Source: Hesseltinella vesiculosa
Lineage: Eukaryota; Mucoromycota; Mucoromycetes; Mucorales; Cunninghamellaceae
DNA length: 64,000 nucleotides
Reading direction: 5' to 3'
NCBI GenBank assembly: GCA_002104935.1
Contig: MCGT01000002.1
Span: forward strand, 744,001 to 808,000
Shown piece after piece: positions 30,704 to 42,824 of this stretch. A program made the translations under genes and the position numbers. Below the pieces are notes generated by a model, which saw nothing but the letters and a program-made list of their open reading frames with translations, was not told the origin of the DNA and did not search any database. Numbering within the stretch: position 1 is the stretch's first letter; every line of letters starts with the position of its first letter.

Positions 30704-32507
30704 TTAAATCACTGGGTCTGGCTGCCTGGACACAAAGTGACTGCATAGAGTGCAATTGGAGGGTGCAGGGGTCAGATTCAATATGTCGGCGACAAAGTGA
30801 TAGACCTCTGTGTTTTGGAAGGGGTTCAGCATGCTGCCTCGTCCGAGCAGTCGGTCGATGCGTGGTCCACGAGCCATGAAGATAGCTCGCATTTCCTCCG
30901 CCAGATTGTCGTAGCCGTGGATACCTTTTGGGAAGTAGCCACCCTTTTCAACGATGGCGTAACCAACGTCCGGCACCATGACAATAGGGGCAATGCGGTC
31001 GTTGTTGGAGTAGTGGTAGGCTTCAGGCACATTTTCGCGAAGGAAGACTCGGTAATGAGCGGTGTCAGGGTGTTGCTGTTGATACTGGAACAGCTCGTCG
31101 TACATTTGTTGGAGGGCATGTGGTGGGGCATCGCGCTTTGGTCGAATGTTGAGCAGTGGCCAGGCTTCGCGTTCCATCATGTAAGACAGGGACTCGGGTG
31201 ACAGGATTTCATCATAGTAAATTCCTTGCGTCTTGTTCGTGTCGGCCATGCCATGGTCGCTGACCTAAGCACACACACACACACACAATCCCAAAGTGAC
31301 ATTTTGTTACCAATCGTGTTATCTGGTGTCTTTGCTTCTTACGATAACCACATGGACAAATGAGTCCAGATGTCGTTGTACCAAGCCTTGCAAAAGATGA
31401 CCAATGGCATCATCTACGGTTTTCAGAACACCGTTCAATTGTGAACCACTTGGGCCACCTCCATGGCCCTTCTGATCCACTTGAGGCACATACACCGAGA
31501 TCATTTGAGGACGCTCTTCTAGAGGCAAATCTAACCAGTCCAATACTTTGTCCAGCTTAGCCTCTGCTGTGATGCCACGCTCATAATCCATCAGATAATC
31601 GGGTGCCATGGAGGTCACCGAGGAACCAGGCCACATCACGACGGCTGACTTTTTCCCTTGCTTGGTGGCAGTTTGCCATATCTACGATGCCAATAAGAAC
31701 GAGCGCATGAGTCCATGTTGCTCCTGGTAGGGTGCAAGGTGATATTACCGGCTCGCCTTTCCACCATTTAGGCTGGCTACTGATCTCGACCTTTTTGTGA
31801 ATAAATATTTCATCTAGAGCTGGATCATAAAATTCATTGCCCACAATCCCGTGTGCTTCAGGGTATAGACCAGTGACGAGTGTCCAATGGTTGGGAAACG
31901 TGATGGACTATTTCACCGACATTAAAAAAAAAAAAAAAAAGTAAATAAGCAGCAAGGTCGAGGACGTTGTCCAATGACTTGCTGGAAACGAGGGCGTCAA
32001 ATATTCAGCTTGGACACCTTGATTAGCTGAGGATAAAAAAAAAAACGATGCTCAGTATTAAACAAGAAGAGTTTAGTAAGGGCAATGAGATTTACCAAAC
32101 TCAATCAAATTGGGGGTGATGCCTCGTTGAAGATAGTCCTGCCGGAAGCCATCCAAAGATATCAGAATGACAGTAGGGCCAAAGTAGTGCGTGCCATTGT
32201 AAAACGTCATGTCTCGGGCAAGCGATTTCTCGCTAAACCATGTACGGAATGAGAACAGTTTCATCAACAAGTATACAGTGCCAAGCAGAAGAATCGTAAA
32301 AAGGAGTGGGATCTTTTTCGAAAACTACAAAGATGTCAGTTTCGAGCTGGCAAAAAAAAAAAAAAAGAGGTCACTTGCATGCCATTTTCTTTTTGGGAGT
32401 TTCATGTCTTCATAGGCAGCTTCTTCGTCGAAGTGCTGTGCTGTCTGTGGTATAGGAGTTGGGCCACGTTTCTGACGTTGTGACAATGAATCAAAGCGAG
32501 AGAGCAT
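30704..32507 (-). CDS. Type II membrane nucleotide pyrophosphatase/phosphodiesterase (NPP family)
   Basis: Cleaves extracellular or vacuolar nucleotide phosphodiester/pyrophosphate bonds for phosphate scavenging, like yeast Npp1/Npp2. The start at 32507 gives a cytosolic tail (MLSRFDSLSQRQKRGPTPI), then one membrane anchor (IPLLFTILLLGTVYLLMKLF, 32250-32310). The catalytic domain begins VILISLDGFRQDYL (metal Asp). The nucleophile Thr is in SITFPNHWT, which is assembled across an intron (31908-31982) whose donor is GC instead of GT. Later metal ligands are in VSDHGM (31243-31262) and IHGYDN near 30925. The C-terminus is SRQPDPVI then TGA. About 450 residues, usual for the fungal branch. Confidence 0.9.
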
Positions 32508-33280
32508 ACGTGCGTGGAAAAAAAAGGCGAAGAGGTATAAACCCGCCTGACAACGCTTGACTCCTTGAAAAAGCCATTTTTTGGACCTCCGCCGTCCTGT
32601 CCTGAAGCTGACGCCCTTTTTGAAAGCTTGACCCAGGCAGGCGTGGATGGTCAGGATGCTGAGGCAAAAGATCGGATCAAGCAAAGAGTAACCCTTCGGT
32701 CCGGTGGATATCTGCCCTGGCGAATGAAAACGGACCACTCCCTCTCTGTGCATTATGCTGACGGTTTTGGGCTTGTGAAGTAGCCATTTGTCCATGTGAC
32801 TTGAGAGAGGCTTAAAAAGGGAAATGGCGTTCTCAAGGATTGATCCTTTTTTTTCGCACGCAGCATGGTTGAATAAGCAAGATCCAGGAACCGTCGGACG
32901 TGGTAAACGAATAGCCATTGTTTGACAAGAGAGACAAAGTGATGACTGATCAAGAAAAGTAGCAGGAACCATCGGTGTTCCTGCAAGACACCCCTCCAGG
33001 CTTTGTCGCTGGATATCACACGAACAAGAAAGACGGGGAAGTGGAGAATGTATTGAAGACTTCAAAAAAAAAAAAATGCGGGGAAAAGAGGGCAAAACTT
33101 ATCTTGAATTTGAAATTGGTCATCAGAATCTGTGGCGAGTGGCAGTTCCCTTTTTCCGGCATGTGTCAGCATATTTATTTTAAAAATCACAGCTAAAAAA
33201 TCGCAGCGCTCCCCCATTTTTTTTTTTTTTATCCTTTTTCTTCTCCCGTCAGTTTTTTTTTTTTTCAATTCAACAATCGA
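32508..33280. other. Divergent promoter region, phosphodiesterase and carrier
   Basis: About 770 bp. Long plus- and minus-strand open frames here overlap each other and show no family features. Poly(A) at 33063-33075 and poly(T) at 33218-33230 and 33254-33265; the last lies in the carrier leader. No gene called. Confidence 0.5.
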
Positions 33281-34355
33281 ATGGCTGCTATCACTAAAGA
33301 ATCGTTACCACCAGTTGGTCATGCAATTGCTGGCTCTGCCGGCGCCATGTTTGCCTTGTCACTAGTGTATCCTCTTGATATGTAAGACAGTCAAATAAAA
33401 TTACCTAAAAGGAGACTCACCGGCGTTTTTTTCATTTCAGTATCAAGACTCGTATTCAAGTGCAAGCCAAGCATGATAAACTATCGGATGAAGAACAAGA
33501 GCACTATAAATCAGCCTGGGATGGGATCTGTCAAATTGTCGAAAAAGAAGGTGTGGCTGGACTGTATGCTGGCTTGGGAAGCTCACTGCTGGGCACCGCC
33601 TCGACCAACTTCACCTATTTCTACTGTTACTCCTTTATTCGTGAACGATACAACAAATACTCAAACAACACAGGTACACTATCGACAGGCATGGAATTAC
33701 TGCTGGGTGCTGCTGCTGGCGCTTTGACGACATTGATCACCACACCTGTCTCGGTTGTCACCACACGTCAACAAACCCTGCCTGTCAACGAGCGTCAAAA
33801 CGTTGTGGAGACTTGCAAGAGCATTGTAGATGAGGAAGGCATTGCCGGCCTGTGGCGCGGCATTCGACCCTCCTTGGTTCTGTGTGTCAACCCTGCTATC
33901 ACCTATGGCAGTTTTGAAAAGATCAAGGAAATCGTGCTGTCCACTTTCAATCTCAAACTCACCCCTGGCGTCGCTTTCTTCGTTGGCGCCCTCAGCAAAA
34001 CCTTGGCCACTATCATCACATACCCTTATATCATGGCCAAAGTCCGATTGCAATGGAAGCCCTCCAAAGAAATCCAAGGCAAGGTCCAAGCTTACAAAAG
34101 TGCTTATGATGTCTTGTCCCGTGTATTGCAACAGGAAGGCTTCTTTGGCTGGTACAAGGTAACTTTTTTTTTTCAGCAAGCGCTCGCATGTGAAAACGAA
34201 AGCCGTGCAAGCTCAACATTTTTATTTTTTAATAGGGCATGAGCACTCAAATCACAAAGGCTGTCTTATCACAAGCTCTTTTGTTCATGATGAAGGACAT
34301 TTTCACTAATTACACCATTCTTGCCTATGCCTTGTTGAAGAACTCTAAAAAGTAG
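33281..34355 (+). CDS. Mitochondrial-carrier-family protein, peroxisomal adenine nucleotide/CoA carrier-like
   Basis: Three exons: 33281-33381, 33441-34158, 34236-34355, total 312 residues, the normal carrier length. Three tandem modules are visible, with signature PxD/E motifs YPLDIIKTRIQ (module 1), TPVSVVTTRQQ (module 2, degenerate because Ser replaces the acid), and YPYIMAKVRLQW (module 3, also degenerate). The degenerate second and third signatures and the general pattern match peroxisomal carriers (yeast Ant1, animal PMP34), which import ATP for fatty-acid activation or exchange CoA/NAD. Substrate is inferred. Converges with RBM39, 197 bp between stops. Confidence 0.88.
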
Positions 34356-34552
34356 ATCAGCATCCGTTTTTTTTTTGTACCATTTTTTTAGAACCTCCTG
34401 ATACAGAGTTAAAAATAAAAAATTTGTTTTTATTGACATGCAGCAAGTGAACTAGAAAAAAGAAGATAAGAATATAAAACAAGGGCCAAGACCCGGCATT
34501 CATAACGATGATAAAAAAAACAAACTAACCCTGCGCTTTGCTGATCCTTTTT

Positions 34553-36663
34553 TTACAATGCAAATCGAGTGTTGTAGTCATGCTCGGGCATGAATTTGAC
34601 AACCACCTGGAAAAAAAAAAAAAAAAAAAGGATAGGCACTGGCTTGCCTTCTGTCTCATCCATTCATTTTACCTGTCTTCCACCAAACCAACGTCCATTC
34701 AAAGACATGGATGCTCGTTGACCAGCCTCGGCCGAGTCAAATTTGACATAAATGTCACCCTGTCAAAAAAAAGTTTAGAGCCTCACTCATTCATTGTTTC
34801 ACCAGGTATTACCATTGACATAGAATCCACATAGATGTGTTCCACCGGGCCATAGGATTCACATTCACCCTTGACGTCTACTTGAAGTTCATTGACCCAG
34901 TCAGGTTCGGTTTCTCTAACATGCCGAAGAGGGAAAGTGAGTTCAAGAATATCGGGAGGGCAGGTGTTCACTTACTCGTCAGGATTGAACATGTTGCTCA
35001 GCAACAACGTGCGAGTAGGCTGAGGAGCTGGAGCAGCAGCAGGTGGTGGAGCGGCAACAGGCTGGGTGGTCACTTGTTCCATCAATCCAGAATCACGGGC
35101 AGCCAGCTTCTTCATCAATTCAGCCCGAGACATCGAGTTCAATGTGATGCCGTTGCCATCCACTATTAAAAAAGAAAGGAGGACAGAGTGAACATGGCCG
35201 TCCAGAGTAAAAAAAACAAGATGAGCCTACCATCGTCCAAACCGCCTTCACCAGAAGTTGCTTGCATGGCATTAGTGCGTTCAGTAACCATGCCTACTTT
35301 CAACTGGTGAGAGAGAGAAATGAAGATCAGTCACCCATCATCACCTTTTTATTTTCACTTACTTGACGACCGCCTAACTCAAATCCATTCATCTTGTTCA
35401 AAGCTTCCTTGGCACTGTTCACGTCACGGAATCTAAAAAAGAAAACATGAAAACCCAGTGAGCACACCCTATCTCACAATCCCAACGAGCGATAACATAC
35501 TGGATAAATGCAAATCCTTTGGATCGGCCAGTAGCAGGATCACGATGAAGATCCACAAAGTCAATGACACCGTAGGGTAAAAACACTTGGCGCAAATCTT
35601 CTTCGGTGATGGTATAATTGATGGAGCCCACATAGAGGCGTTGGTCCAAGCTGGCTTGTGCATTAGGTTGAGCAACGGAAAGGGCAGGAGCAGGGACATC
35701 ACTACAAAGGAAAGAAGTGAGCAGCTTGATATCTCGTGAAATAACGAGCTAGCTTACGAGAAGGGCTGGTTTTCCAACAGAGCACGGCGGTTCTTTTCGG
35801 CTTCGGTCAATTGCACTAAAACGGGAATACCTGTTAAAATCTGGCCATTGAGTTCGAGCGCTTTAGTGACAGAGGATTCTTCGTAGTATTCCACGTAGCC
35901 AACACTATTAAAATGAGAGGCAGGGGGTGAGGATGACCTGTCATTGGCGGCAAAAAAAAACAAATAAAAACAACTTACCCTTTAGAGCGTCGGGTGTATT
36001 TATCAGTAATGATTCTTGCGTCACGAACTCGGCCAGCTTGAGAGAAGAAATCATGAAGTTCCCTGTTTTTCAAACGTTGAGCGAGTTGAGTAACAAAGAC
36101 GGTGCGCCTATCCCTTTCTTCTGGCGGTACCGGTGGTGACGCAGATCGATTTCGATAACTAAAAAAATATCCGTGAGCTTTTCAAGCCATTGTTCAAAGC
36201 CAACTGTTTGTTGTGCCTTACCGACGGTCTGGGGTACGGCTACGAGGACTACGGCTACGGTGTCTGTGATGGCGTTCACGGGATCTATAGCGACGGTCAT
36301 CCCTATAGCGTTCATCGTATCGAGAAGAGCGACGGCGGTCATACGAGGGACTTCTATGGCGACTTTTATGACGAGAATGAGACCGGTGAGAATCATATGA
36401 ATCATATCGCTCAGTTCTGTCAAACAAAGCAAGTAAAAAAAAAAATACCAACACTGTCAGTTCTACACATCTATTAGCAGCAAAACGTCCTACCTTTCCC
36501 TGTCTTCATGTGAGCGAGAGTGAGAATCTGTTGATTCATCAGAAGGCTACAGGCAGAAAAAAGAATGGTGAATCCACAACACAAAATGACCTACAAATAG
36601 CATCTTCATTCTTACCTTATCCTTGAAAGGAGCTTCTAGCATTGCTTCGACGTCTAAATCCAT
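34553..36663 (-). CDS. RBM39/CAPER-alpha-like splicing factor (RS domain, two RRMs, UHM)
   Basis: Spliceosome-associated factor related to U2AF65, known as RBM39 in animals and Rsd1 in S. pombe. The start at 36663 gives [20 protein letters not shown], followed by an Arg/Ser/Asp-rich segment (36200-36560; many SR, RDR and HRSR). RRM1 has RTVFVTQLA and KGVGYVEY; RRM2 has [18 protein letters not shown] and KGFAFIQF; then a Pro/Ala linker and a C-terminal UHM with [37 protein letters not shown] and RWFGGRQV (the RXF-type tryptophan-loop). The C-terminus is HDYNTRFAL then TAA. About ten exons. Confidence 0.93.
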
Positions 36664-37767
36664 AATGAAAATGTTTAAAAAGAAAGAGGAAAAAAACAAC
36701 ACAAAGCCAACAAAAAAGCTTTTTATTGGTTCTTCTTATTGGCTGTTTTCCAGTCACTTTTTCCAGCTCCTTCGGCTGGTCTGTACCTAAACCTACAATC
36801 TGCCTTTGCTGCCATCGTTATAGGTTCAGTCTCCTGATGAATGACCACACCGTCCAATCCTACCGATACGCTCAAGAGTAACCAGCTTCAGAAATCAATT
36901 GGGCAGATCAACCTTGCGGCAATGATTCGACACAATTTGGCCAATTTGCTTAGCTGGGCCGTTTTATGAAGGCAAACCTTTGCACATACTGTCTTCCGAC
37001 ATAAAGGGAACCACGTGCTCGGTTATATCCATGCGTCAAGAAAATCTAAAAAGAATCTATACCCAAGCAACTGTGATGGGCCCAGCATTGACAGTTTACT
37101 GTAATTACATCGTTTCAACGAGTTGAGTGTGGCCACCCATGGAAACTGTTTTAAAAGTATCGATTAATGATTGGTATGTTTCTTAATGCGATTATGATCG
37201 TGTTCAGTGATGCTAGCGTATTCTCAATGGCATCCAAACGCTGTAATATTTCTTGTTGTGTTTCACGTAACAAACGTATTTCATCGCGGTAATGTCCGCA
37301 TTTGCCTTGTACGTGCAGTGGGGACCTGTCGCTTTTGGTTCTCCATCTCGTTCTCTATGTTGTTGATTCATATATCCATCGAGTTACATGTTGCCTCTGC
37401 TTTAGCACCATGGGACTTGCACAGCCACGAACTGACCGAAGAAAAATAAATGCTGGAAAATTTTACTGCATTAGAAAGCTCAAGGAACAAAGAATAAATG
37501 ATCCAGATCCGGTTCAAACCAAATCATGCCTGCTGATGAGATTGACTTGACCAAAGTGACCAGTGGTGAAAGTCGCCCAGCATCCACCGCCAAAAAAAAA
37601 AAGAAAAAGAAACGAGGCGACCCAAAAAAGGCAATCACTTTCAGGCAGAAGAGAAAAAGGCCTCTTTTTTTTCCTTTTTTTTTTTATTTTTATTTTTTTG
37701 CGTCTAGTTGAAGCATCCTCACATCTTGTTCTAAAAAAAAGATACAAATTGAAAGAAACAGGTCGAT
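36664..37767. other. 1.1-kb spacer between RBM39 and the SH3 adaptor
   Basis: Divergent promoter region. A 61-codon plus-strand frame at 37526 starts MPADEIDLTKVTSGESRP, runs into poly-Lys from an A-tract and stops before the first SH3 exon; I could not find a donor linking it to the SH3 gene. No other gene or known repeat is recognised. Confidence 0.45.
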
Positions 37768-39957
37768 ATGCTTGGTACTATTTGAATGGCACGTTCCCAT
37801 TTTTTATTTGGTACTAACGGGACCTCCCCCCTTTTTTTATTTGAAACTAGACTACAAAGTGCTTTACGATTATGACGCTCAAGGTGCTGATGAAGTGAGT
37901 GTCAAGCAGGGCGATGACGTTCATGTTGTGCAAAAGGATAATGCTGATTGGTGGACCATTCAAACAAGTGATAACCAGCAAGGTTTGGCGCCAAGCAACG
38001 TAAGTCCCATTCATTGTTGTTATCGGTGACGTTGGAGTTCACGTGGTATGGCTTACCTTTTATTTCAACCCTCACCTGAACAGTACCTGGAAAAACTGGA
38101 AGGCAATGGCGGTCCTTCAGGTAAAATAAAAACAATGTCATCACAGACCGTCGTTCGTGTAACTTCTACTTTTTTTAGACGGGCCTGTCCTTGCCAGGGT
38201 GATTCAGGAGTATGAAGCGCAAGACTCTCAGCAGATATCACTTTGGAAAAATGGCATTGTCACCGTTCTGGAGCAAAACATAGGTGATGGTTGGTGGAAA
38301 GGTGACCTGAACGGCAAAACTGGTCTATTCCCATTGACGGTAAGAAACCTTTTCTTTGAGAGGATGCTGCGAAAGAAAAAAGCAGAATCGATCACTCATT
38401 TCTTAAAACTAGCACGTCAAAGTGATCGAAGCCAAAGAAGAGCCCGTGGAAGAAGACAAAACCAAGCGTCAGTCCTTCAAATTAGCTGCCTATGGTGTCA
38501 AACAGGGTGGCATCGGCAGTATCCTGTCTGGTGGCATCCTGCGAAAAAAGACCGCCCCCAAAAAAGAAGAAAGCCCCGCTCCTCAGCCTGAAGCATCCAA
38601 ATCTCCCGAAGTCAAGTCCACCCCTTCTCCTTCCGAACAACATGGTAAATGAGAACAAAACAAAATAGAAAGGAAATCGCTTACTTGTTTATCTTTAGAA
38701 AAAGCCATCGTGTTGAATGCCTATACACCTCAAAACGACGGTAGGTTGAAAAGGAACGGCGGGGAAAACAGAAATGCCGAAACTCATCTCTTCTTTTCAT
38801 TGGTAAAGACGAGCTGACCCTGTTGGCAGGCGCATACATTACCATCACCGACAAAATGGACGACAGTGGTTGGTGGAAAGGATGCAATGAAAAGAACGAA
38901 GAAGGTGTTTTCCCATCCAACTTTGTCCAATTGATTCCCTCGTCCGCCATGGCTCCCATTCGACCCCAGCGTGCTCGCCCGCCCACCATCAAAACCGACG
39001 CCGTCCCACCTCCTTCGGCCGCCTCGTCCGTGTCACCTACTTCTGTTGCGTCACCCACCTCCATGGCAAAACCACCTCCCGTTCCTGTGTCCACTCGCCC
39101 GACCTCGTTAAAGTCGGCCCCTCTCCGGCGTCCACCAACCAACCCTGAGGTTCAGTCCACGCCCCTCGTAGCGCCTCCTCGTCCCATCACCTCTCCTCCC
39201 GTCCCTGTCACATCGCCATCTGTTCCCTCTCGCCCTTCCCTCTCGCTGCATAGCGACCCAATCTCTCCTCCAGCTCGGCCACACAAACGCACGCCCTCCA
39301 TTCCCATGACCTCACCCGATCTGCCTCCACCAACGAACACGTCACAAGAACATCATCACCCCACACGCCCGTCTCGACCCATCCCTGTTCCTGGACCCAC
39401 CTCCAGCCCCTCCGCTGCCTCCCATGTCAGTCCAACACACGAAATGGCCAAACCTCCAAAGGTAATTGGTTATCACGTCGCAAGAACGGGTAACAACCCT
39501 TCCAGATCCTTACCTCACGTTTCCATTCTTGTTTCTACTCCAAATCATAGCCATTGGCAAGACCCCCATCGGTGCCAACCGGTAAGATAAGCATATCCTC
39601 TAAGCACATTGTGCCAAGACCTTATGATCTCATTCTTTCCTAGCATCTTCTCGGCCCACCAGCATCGACGAATCAGCTGCACCCCGCCCTCCAAAACGAT
39701 CCATGCCTCCTTTGCCCGCCAGTGTCGAGGAGAAAAAAGAAGAGTCCTCAGCTGCCACTCCTCCTGCCCCATCTCCCAGCTCTACGCCTCTGGATGCTGG
39801 CGATCCATTGGAAGCCCAGCTGCATAAATGGTTTGACGATGCTGTAGCCAAATTGCGAGATGAATTTGAATCCAAATTAGAAATCGAACGGACAGAACGA
39901 CTGCGACTTCAGGACGAATTGGACGAATTGAAACAACAGTTCTGCGATCGGCCTTGA
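37768..39957 (+). CDS. Adaptor with three SH3 domains, proline-rich region and C-terminal coiled coil (CIN85/CD2AP-like)
   Basis: SH3-1 at 37851-38100 (DYKVLYDYDAQGADEVSV, ADWW), SH3-2 at 38180-38420 (EYEAQDSQQISL, GDGWWKGDL), SH3-3 at 38698-38940 (LNAYTPQNDDELTL, SGWWKGC, VFPSNFVQLI), then a long Pro/Ser/Thr-rich region with many PxxP and RPxxP motifs, and a final coiled coil (AVAKLRDEFESKLEIERTER) ending FCDRP. This is the domain order of animal CIN85/CD2AP, endocytic adaptors at actin patches; fungal Sla1 also has three SH3 domains. The proposed start is a mini exon ATGCTTG (37768-37774) spliced over 37775-37850, giving MLDYKVLYDYD; the start is uncertain. Confidence 0.85.
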
Positions 39958-40404
39958 GCCCCTCCTTTTGTCACATCTCACCCTGCGTAAAATGCTGATC
40001 CTATTCTCACATATATTAATCGAAATAAAAAAAAGGGAATTTGTCAAAGCTAAAAAATAGAATGAATTGTTGCAGACCACAACTGCCTCTTCACCATCGC
40101 GATCGTGGTTTTTTTTTTTCAGTTTTGCGCACAATAAAACTGTGCCTATCACCCATCTGTAGGAGAAACTGATTTATTGTGCTCGCAAATTGGTTCCCAG
40201 TGCATGTAGAATGAATCCATATGGCTGTCAAGCCAACGCCTACTCATGATGTTAAAAGCTTTAGCTTCCTGTTGAGAAATCCCCTTGTTGCACCAAGCCC
40301 TTGAGAATGCATGTGAATTTAGCCATCGCTTTTTCTCACCGAAGGCTACTTCCACGCATTGTTTTGGACAAGGCTGGACTTTGGACATTTGCATTGGGTC
40401 AGTT
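39958..40404. other. Downstream region of the SH3 adaptor
   Basis: AATAAA at 40024 and again at 40132 could serve as polyadenylation signals. No gene. Confidence 0.4.
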
Positions 40405-40730
40405 CAAGTTTGGGATGAATTTATTTGGCACAATGATTTTTGATCAGATCGCCTGGTGGTCGGTCCCCTGTGGAAAACGGCCGATTTTTTCATTTTTTAG
40501 CTGGGAGGTTGGAGGTGTCAAAACGGAATTGATCAAAAGTCAGCTGGGCAATCCTGACCAATTGACCTTATTTTTCACCACCATCATCACTCATGCATCT
40601 TCGTACTCAAACAAATTATCAGATGGATCTGATCCTTCAAAAGTGCTGTGTAGCATCGGCTTTTTTTTTAAAAAAATAAAATGAAGGTTGGTCAAATTCA
40701 ATTTCCGCACAAGCAGGGCAGCTGTTTTCA
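40405..40730 (+). repeat. Dispersed repeat family, copy C
   Basis: Aligns with 13400-13740: shared CAGATCGCC, CGATTTTTTCATTTTTTAG, CTGGGAGGTTGGAGGTGTCA, GATCAAAAGT then CTGGGC, CACCATCATCACTCATGCAT, GGATCTGATC then CAAAAGTGCTG, and a final ATGAAGGTTGG...TTTCCGCAC block. This is the longest copy and shows the repeat is at least about 320 bp. Confidence 0.6.
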
Positions 40731-42030
40731 GCGAATACGTTCCTTGAAATTAAAACGTAATCCAGAAGACCAAAGTCCATGCCACCATTGACAAACTGCC
40801 CCAATGCTGGCATCCCCCTTGCGATACCTTGTCTGTTTCAAAGCCACTCTCCTCAGCTTGGCTTGACAAAAGCAGAGTGTTGGTCATTTGAGATGGCACA
40901 GCTTGTTTCCCCTTCACTGTTTGACGTGCATACGCAAGAAAATGGTTTGAGTGTACTGATTTTACTTTCGCGCGCACTAGAAAACAATTCGGTGGTTCAT
41001 CCAATTGCACACCAGCTAAAAAAAAATGATCCACGGATTAAATAACCACGATCCCTGCCAAATCCCAGGTTGAGCAATCAACTAGCCTCAGACCACCTCC
41101 TGATGAGACGGATCCATCGCATTATTTTGCAAATGGGGTATTTCTAAAATATAGGGTATAGGCATAGTCTTCGTCCTAGCCAGCAGCTGGGCCAGAGACG
41201 AAAGGACAATGGCTATATGTGGGCATTGAACCGATACTGTATGAGTTGCAAAAAAAAAAAAAAAAAAAAAAAAAGGTGCGATTGTGCTCACGAACTTTAT
41301 ACTGCAACAAAGGGGGGTGGCAAATGCGTCATCATATGAATAGAAGTGAAAAAAGAATATGTATATATATATATATATATATAACCATAAACATAAATAT
41401 AGAAGAGCAATGGAAAATTAAAATGTCCAACAAGCTGTCAGCGATACGATGAGAGAATCAAAAAAAAAAGCCAACGGCCATTCAGCCCAGCCTGCTATTT
41501 TTTCGCTGGTTGTTTCATTTTTTTTCTTTTTGCTCCTTCTCATCCCATACACCTCATTTCATAATCGATAAGCATTGCCATGACATTAGCTTCATATTGG
41601 TCATCTCTGGCTTTAAAGTTAGGAAAAGCAAAAGTACTGGTGAAAAAAAAAAAAAAAGCTGAGCAGCAAGAAAGCAAAACATGGCACGTCTCCTGGAGTA
41701 AGATAGCCCAGCTGTGGAACATAACCGATCAGCTGTAGATCTGCATCAACTCTTGTGAACCTTCAAATGGTAGTTTCTTATCAAACTGCCAGCTACATTC
41801 AATCGTAGGGTCGACGGGCATATGGTCGTGTTTTGCCTTAGTTTTTGTCTCATTCCAGCGAGCGATTGATACGTGCATGTAGGGGGGGGGGGGGACGTAT
41901 CACAATACTCTAGCTCTTCGTTACGATATCTGGGAGAGTATATGTTTACGGCGCAAGATTCAGGGCGAATCGCTTTTCAACTCAGTTTTTTTTTTTTTTA
42001 TCGGAGCGCCTTGCCGGTTCTCATGGAAAT
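40731..42030. other. Gene-free, low-complexity-rich region
   Basis: Contains a 24-A run at 41251-41274, a (TA)n microsatellite at about 41362-41382, poly(T) at 41985-41999 and a run of 14 G near 41882. No supported gene. Confidence 0.5.
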
Positions 42031-42039
42031 ATGAGCGAA

Positions 42040-42125
42040 CAGGGCATGCTTTTCTTAGAATCATCATTCATGAGCACCTGCCCGCATGCCAAATCTTACA
42101 TCGATTCAAAGGTGAACAGTGTTCT
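42040..42125 (+). repeat. Decayed copy of the dispersed repeat (3' half)
   Basis: AATCATCATTCATGAGCACC, CTTACATCGAT and AAAGGTGAACAGT match, in order, the second half of the copy at 44220-44290 and the start of the second half of copy A. The first half is not recognisable. Confidence 0.35.
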
Positions 42126-42597
42126 GCCACAAACGTTTTTTTTTCTTCAAAAAATGGGAAGCAGTGATAGTGAAAAAGTTACGCCGATTGGGGACGATCG
42201 TCCAACTTGCCCACACAGTGTCACCAGCATCGACATTGGAAGAAAATCACAAGATGTAGAAGCTACCCTTAAATAGGAGTACAAAAAAATGGACGTGCAC
42301 AAGCCATTTTCACCCAAAATAGCAAGATGAATGTCGTGCAATAACAAATCTGAGTGGCTAGGATTAACCTTAATCTAAATCGAGTTTCATTTAAACTTTC
42401 TGCCCCGCATTTTCTTTTTGAAGCGGCTACCTACATTTGCTGTCCTGCCTCGTAAAAAAAAAAAAGATACTTTCTTCATTTTCAACTTGTAGCCCCTGAT
42501 TGCCTTTCCAGGCAGTCACCTGGCGACCCACAATTTCGATGGGCTCCCGTCGGAGTGGTATAGTGATTTCGTGGGAAAAAAATTGGATTTCAAAAAG

Positions 42598-42824
42598 TAT
42601 AAATAGGGGGCCATTCTGTCGACTTTCTCGCTTTTTTTTTTTTTTTCAACGGTGGGGATTAGGGAAGAGAGATGGTACCTCTCTTTCGCTTTTCCTCATG
42701 GCGCGGCGTTTTCTCGTTGTGGAGAAATCCTCAACGGCTCCAGTGGGATGATCGACTAACCCCCGATCATCATATGGTGCTACTGGCCCTAGCCCTTAAC
42801 ACAAGGAGTGAACAGTCGACCTAA
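42598..42824 (+). other. TATA-box promoter followed by a 50-codon small frame
   Basis: A perfect TATAAATA at 42598-42605 precedes a pyrimidine-rich, T14-containing stretch and an ATG at 42672. The frame to 42824 encodes 50 residues beginning MVPLFRFSSWRGVFSLWRNP and ending NTRSEQST. It is Trp/Arg-rich with no family match. TATA-like context is stronger than at most genes here, so a transcript is plausible; whether it is translated is not known. The flanking 2 kb has no other gene. Confidence 0.3.

Noticed and set aside
32325..33095. 256-codon minus-strand frame
   Set aside because: Overlaps the first exon of the phosphodiesterase only by its last part; upstream portion has no family features and includes a poly-T-derived Phe run.
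37505..37530. GGTTCAAACC resembling a tRNA B-box
   Set aside because: No matching A-box, acceptor stem or anticodon arm at the right spacing; no tRNA found anywhere.
37526..37711. Possible first exon of the SH3 adaptor (MPADEIDLTKV..., then poly-Lys)
   Set aside because: No GT donor that keeps frame into the first SH3 exon; the poly-Lys comes from an A-tract. A mini exon at 37768 joins in frame instead.
41362..41382. (TA)n tract as a regulatory element
   Set aside because: Simple microsatellite in a gene-free region with no nearby start.
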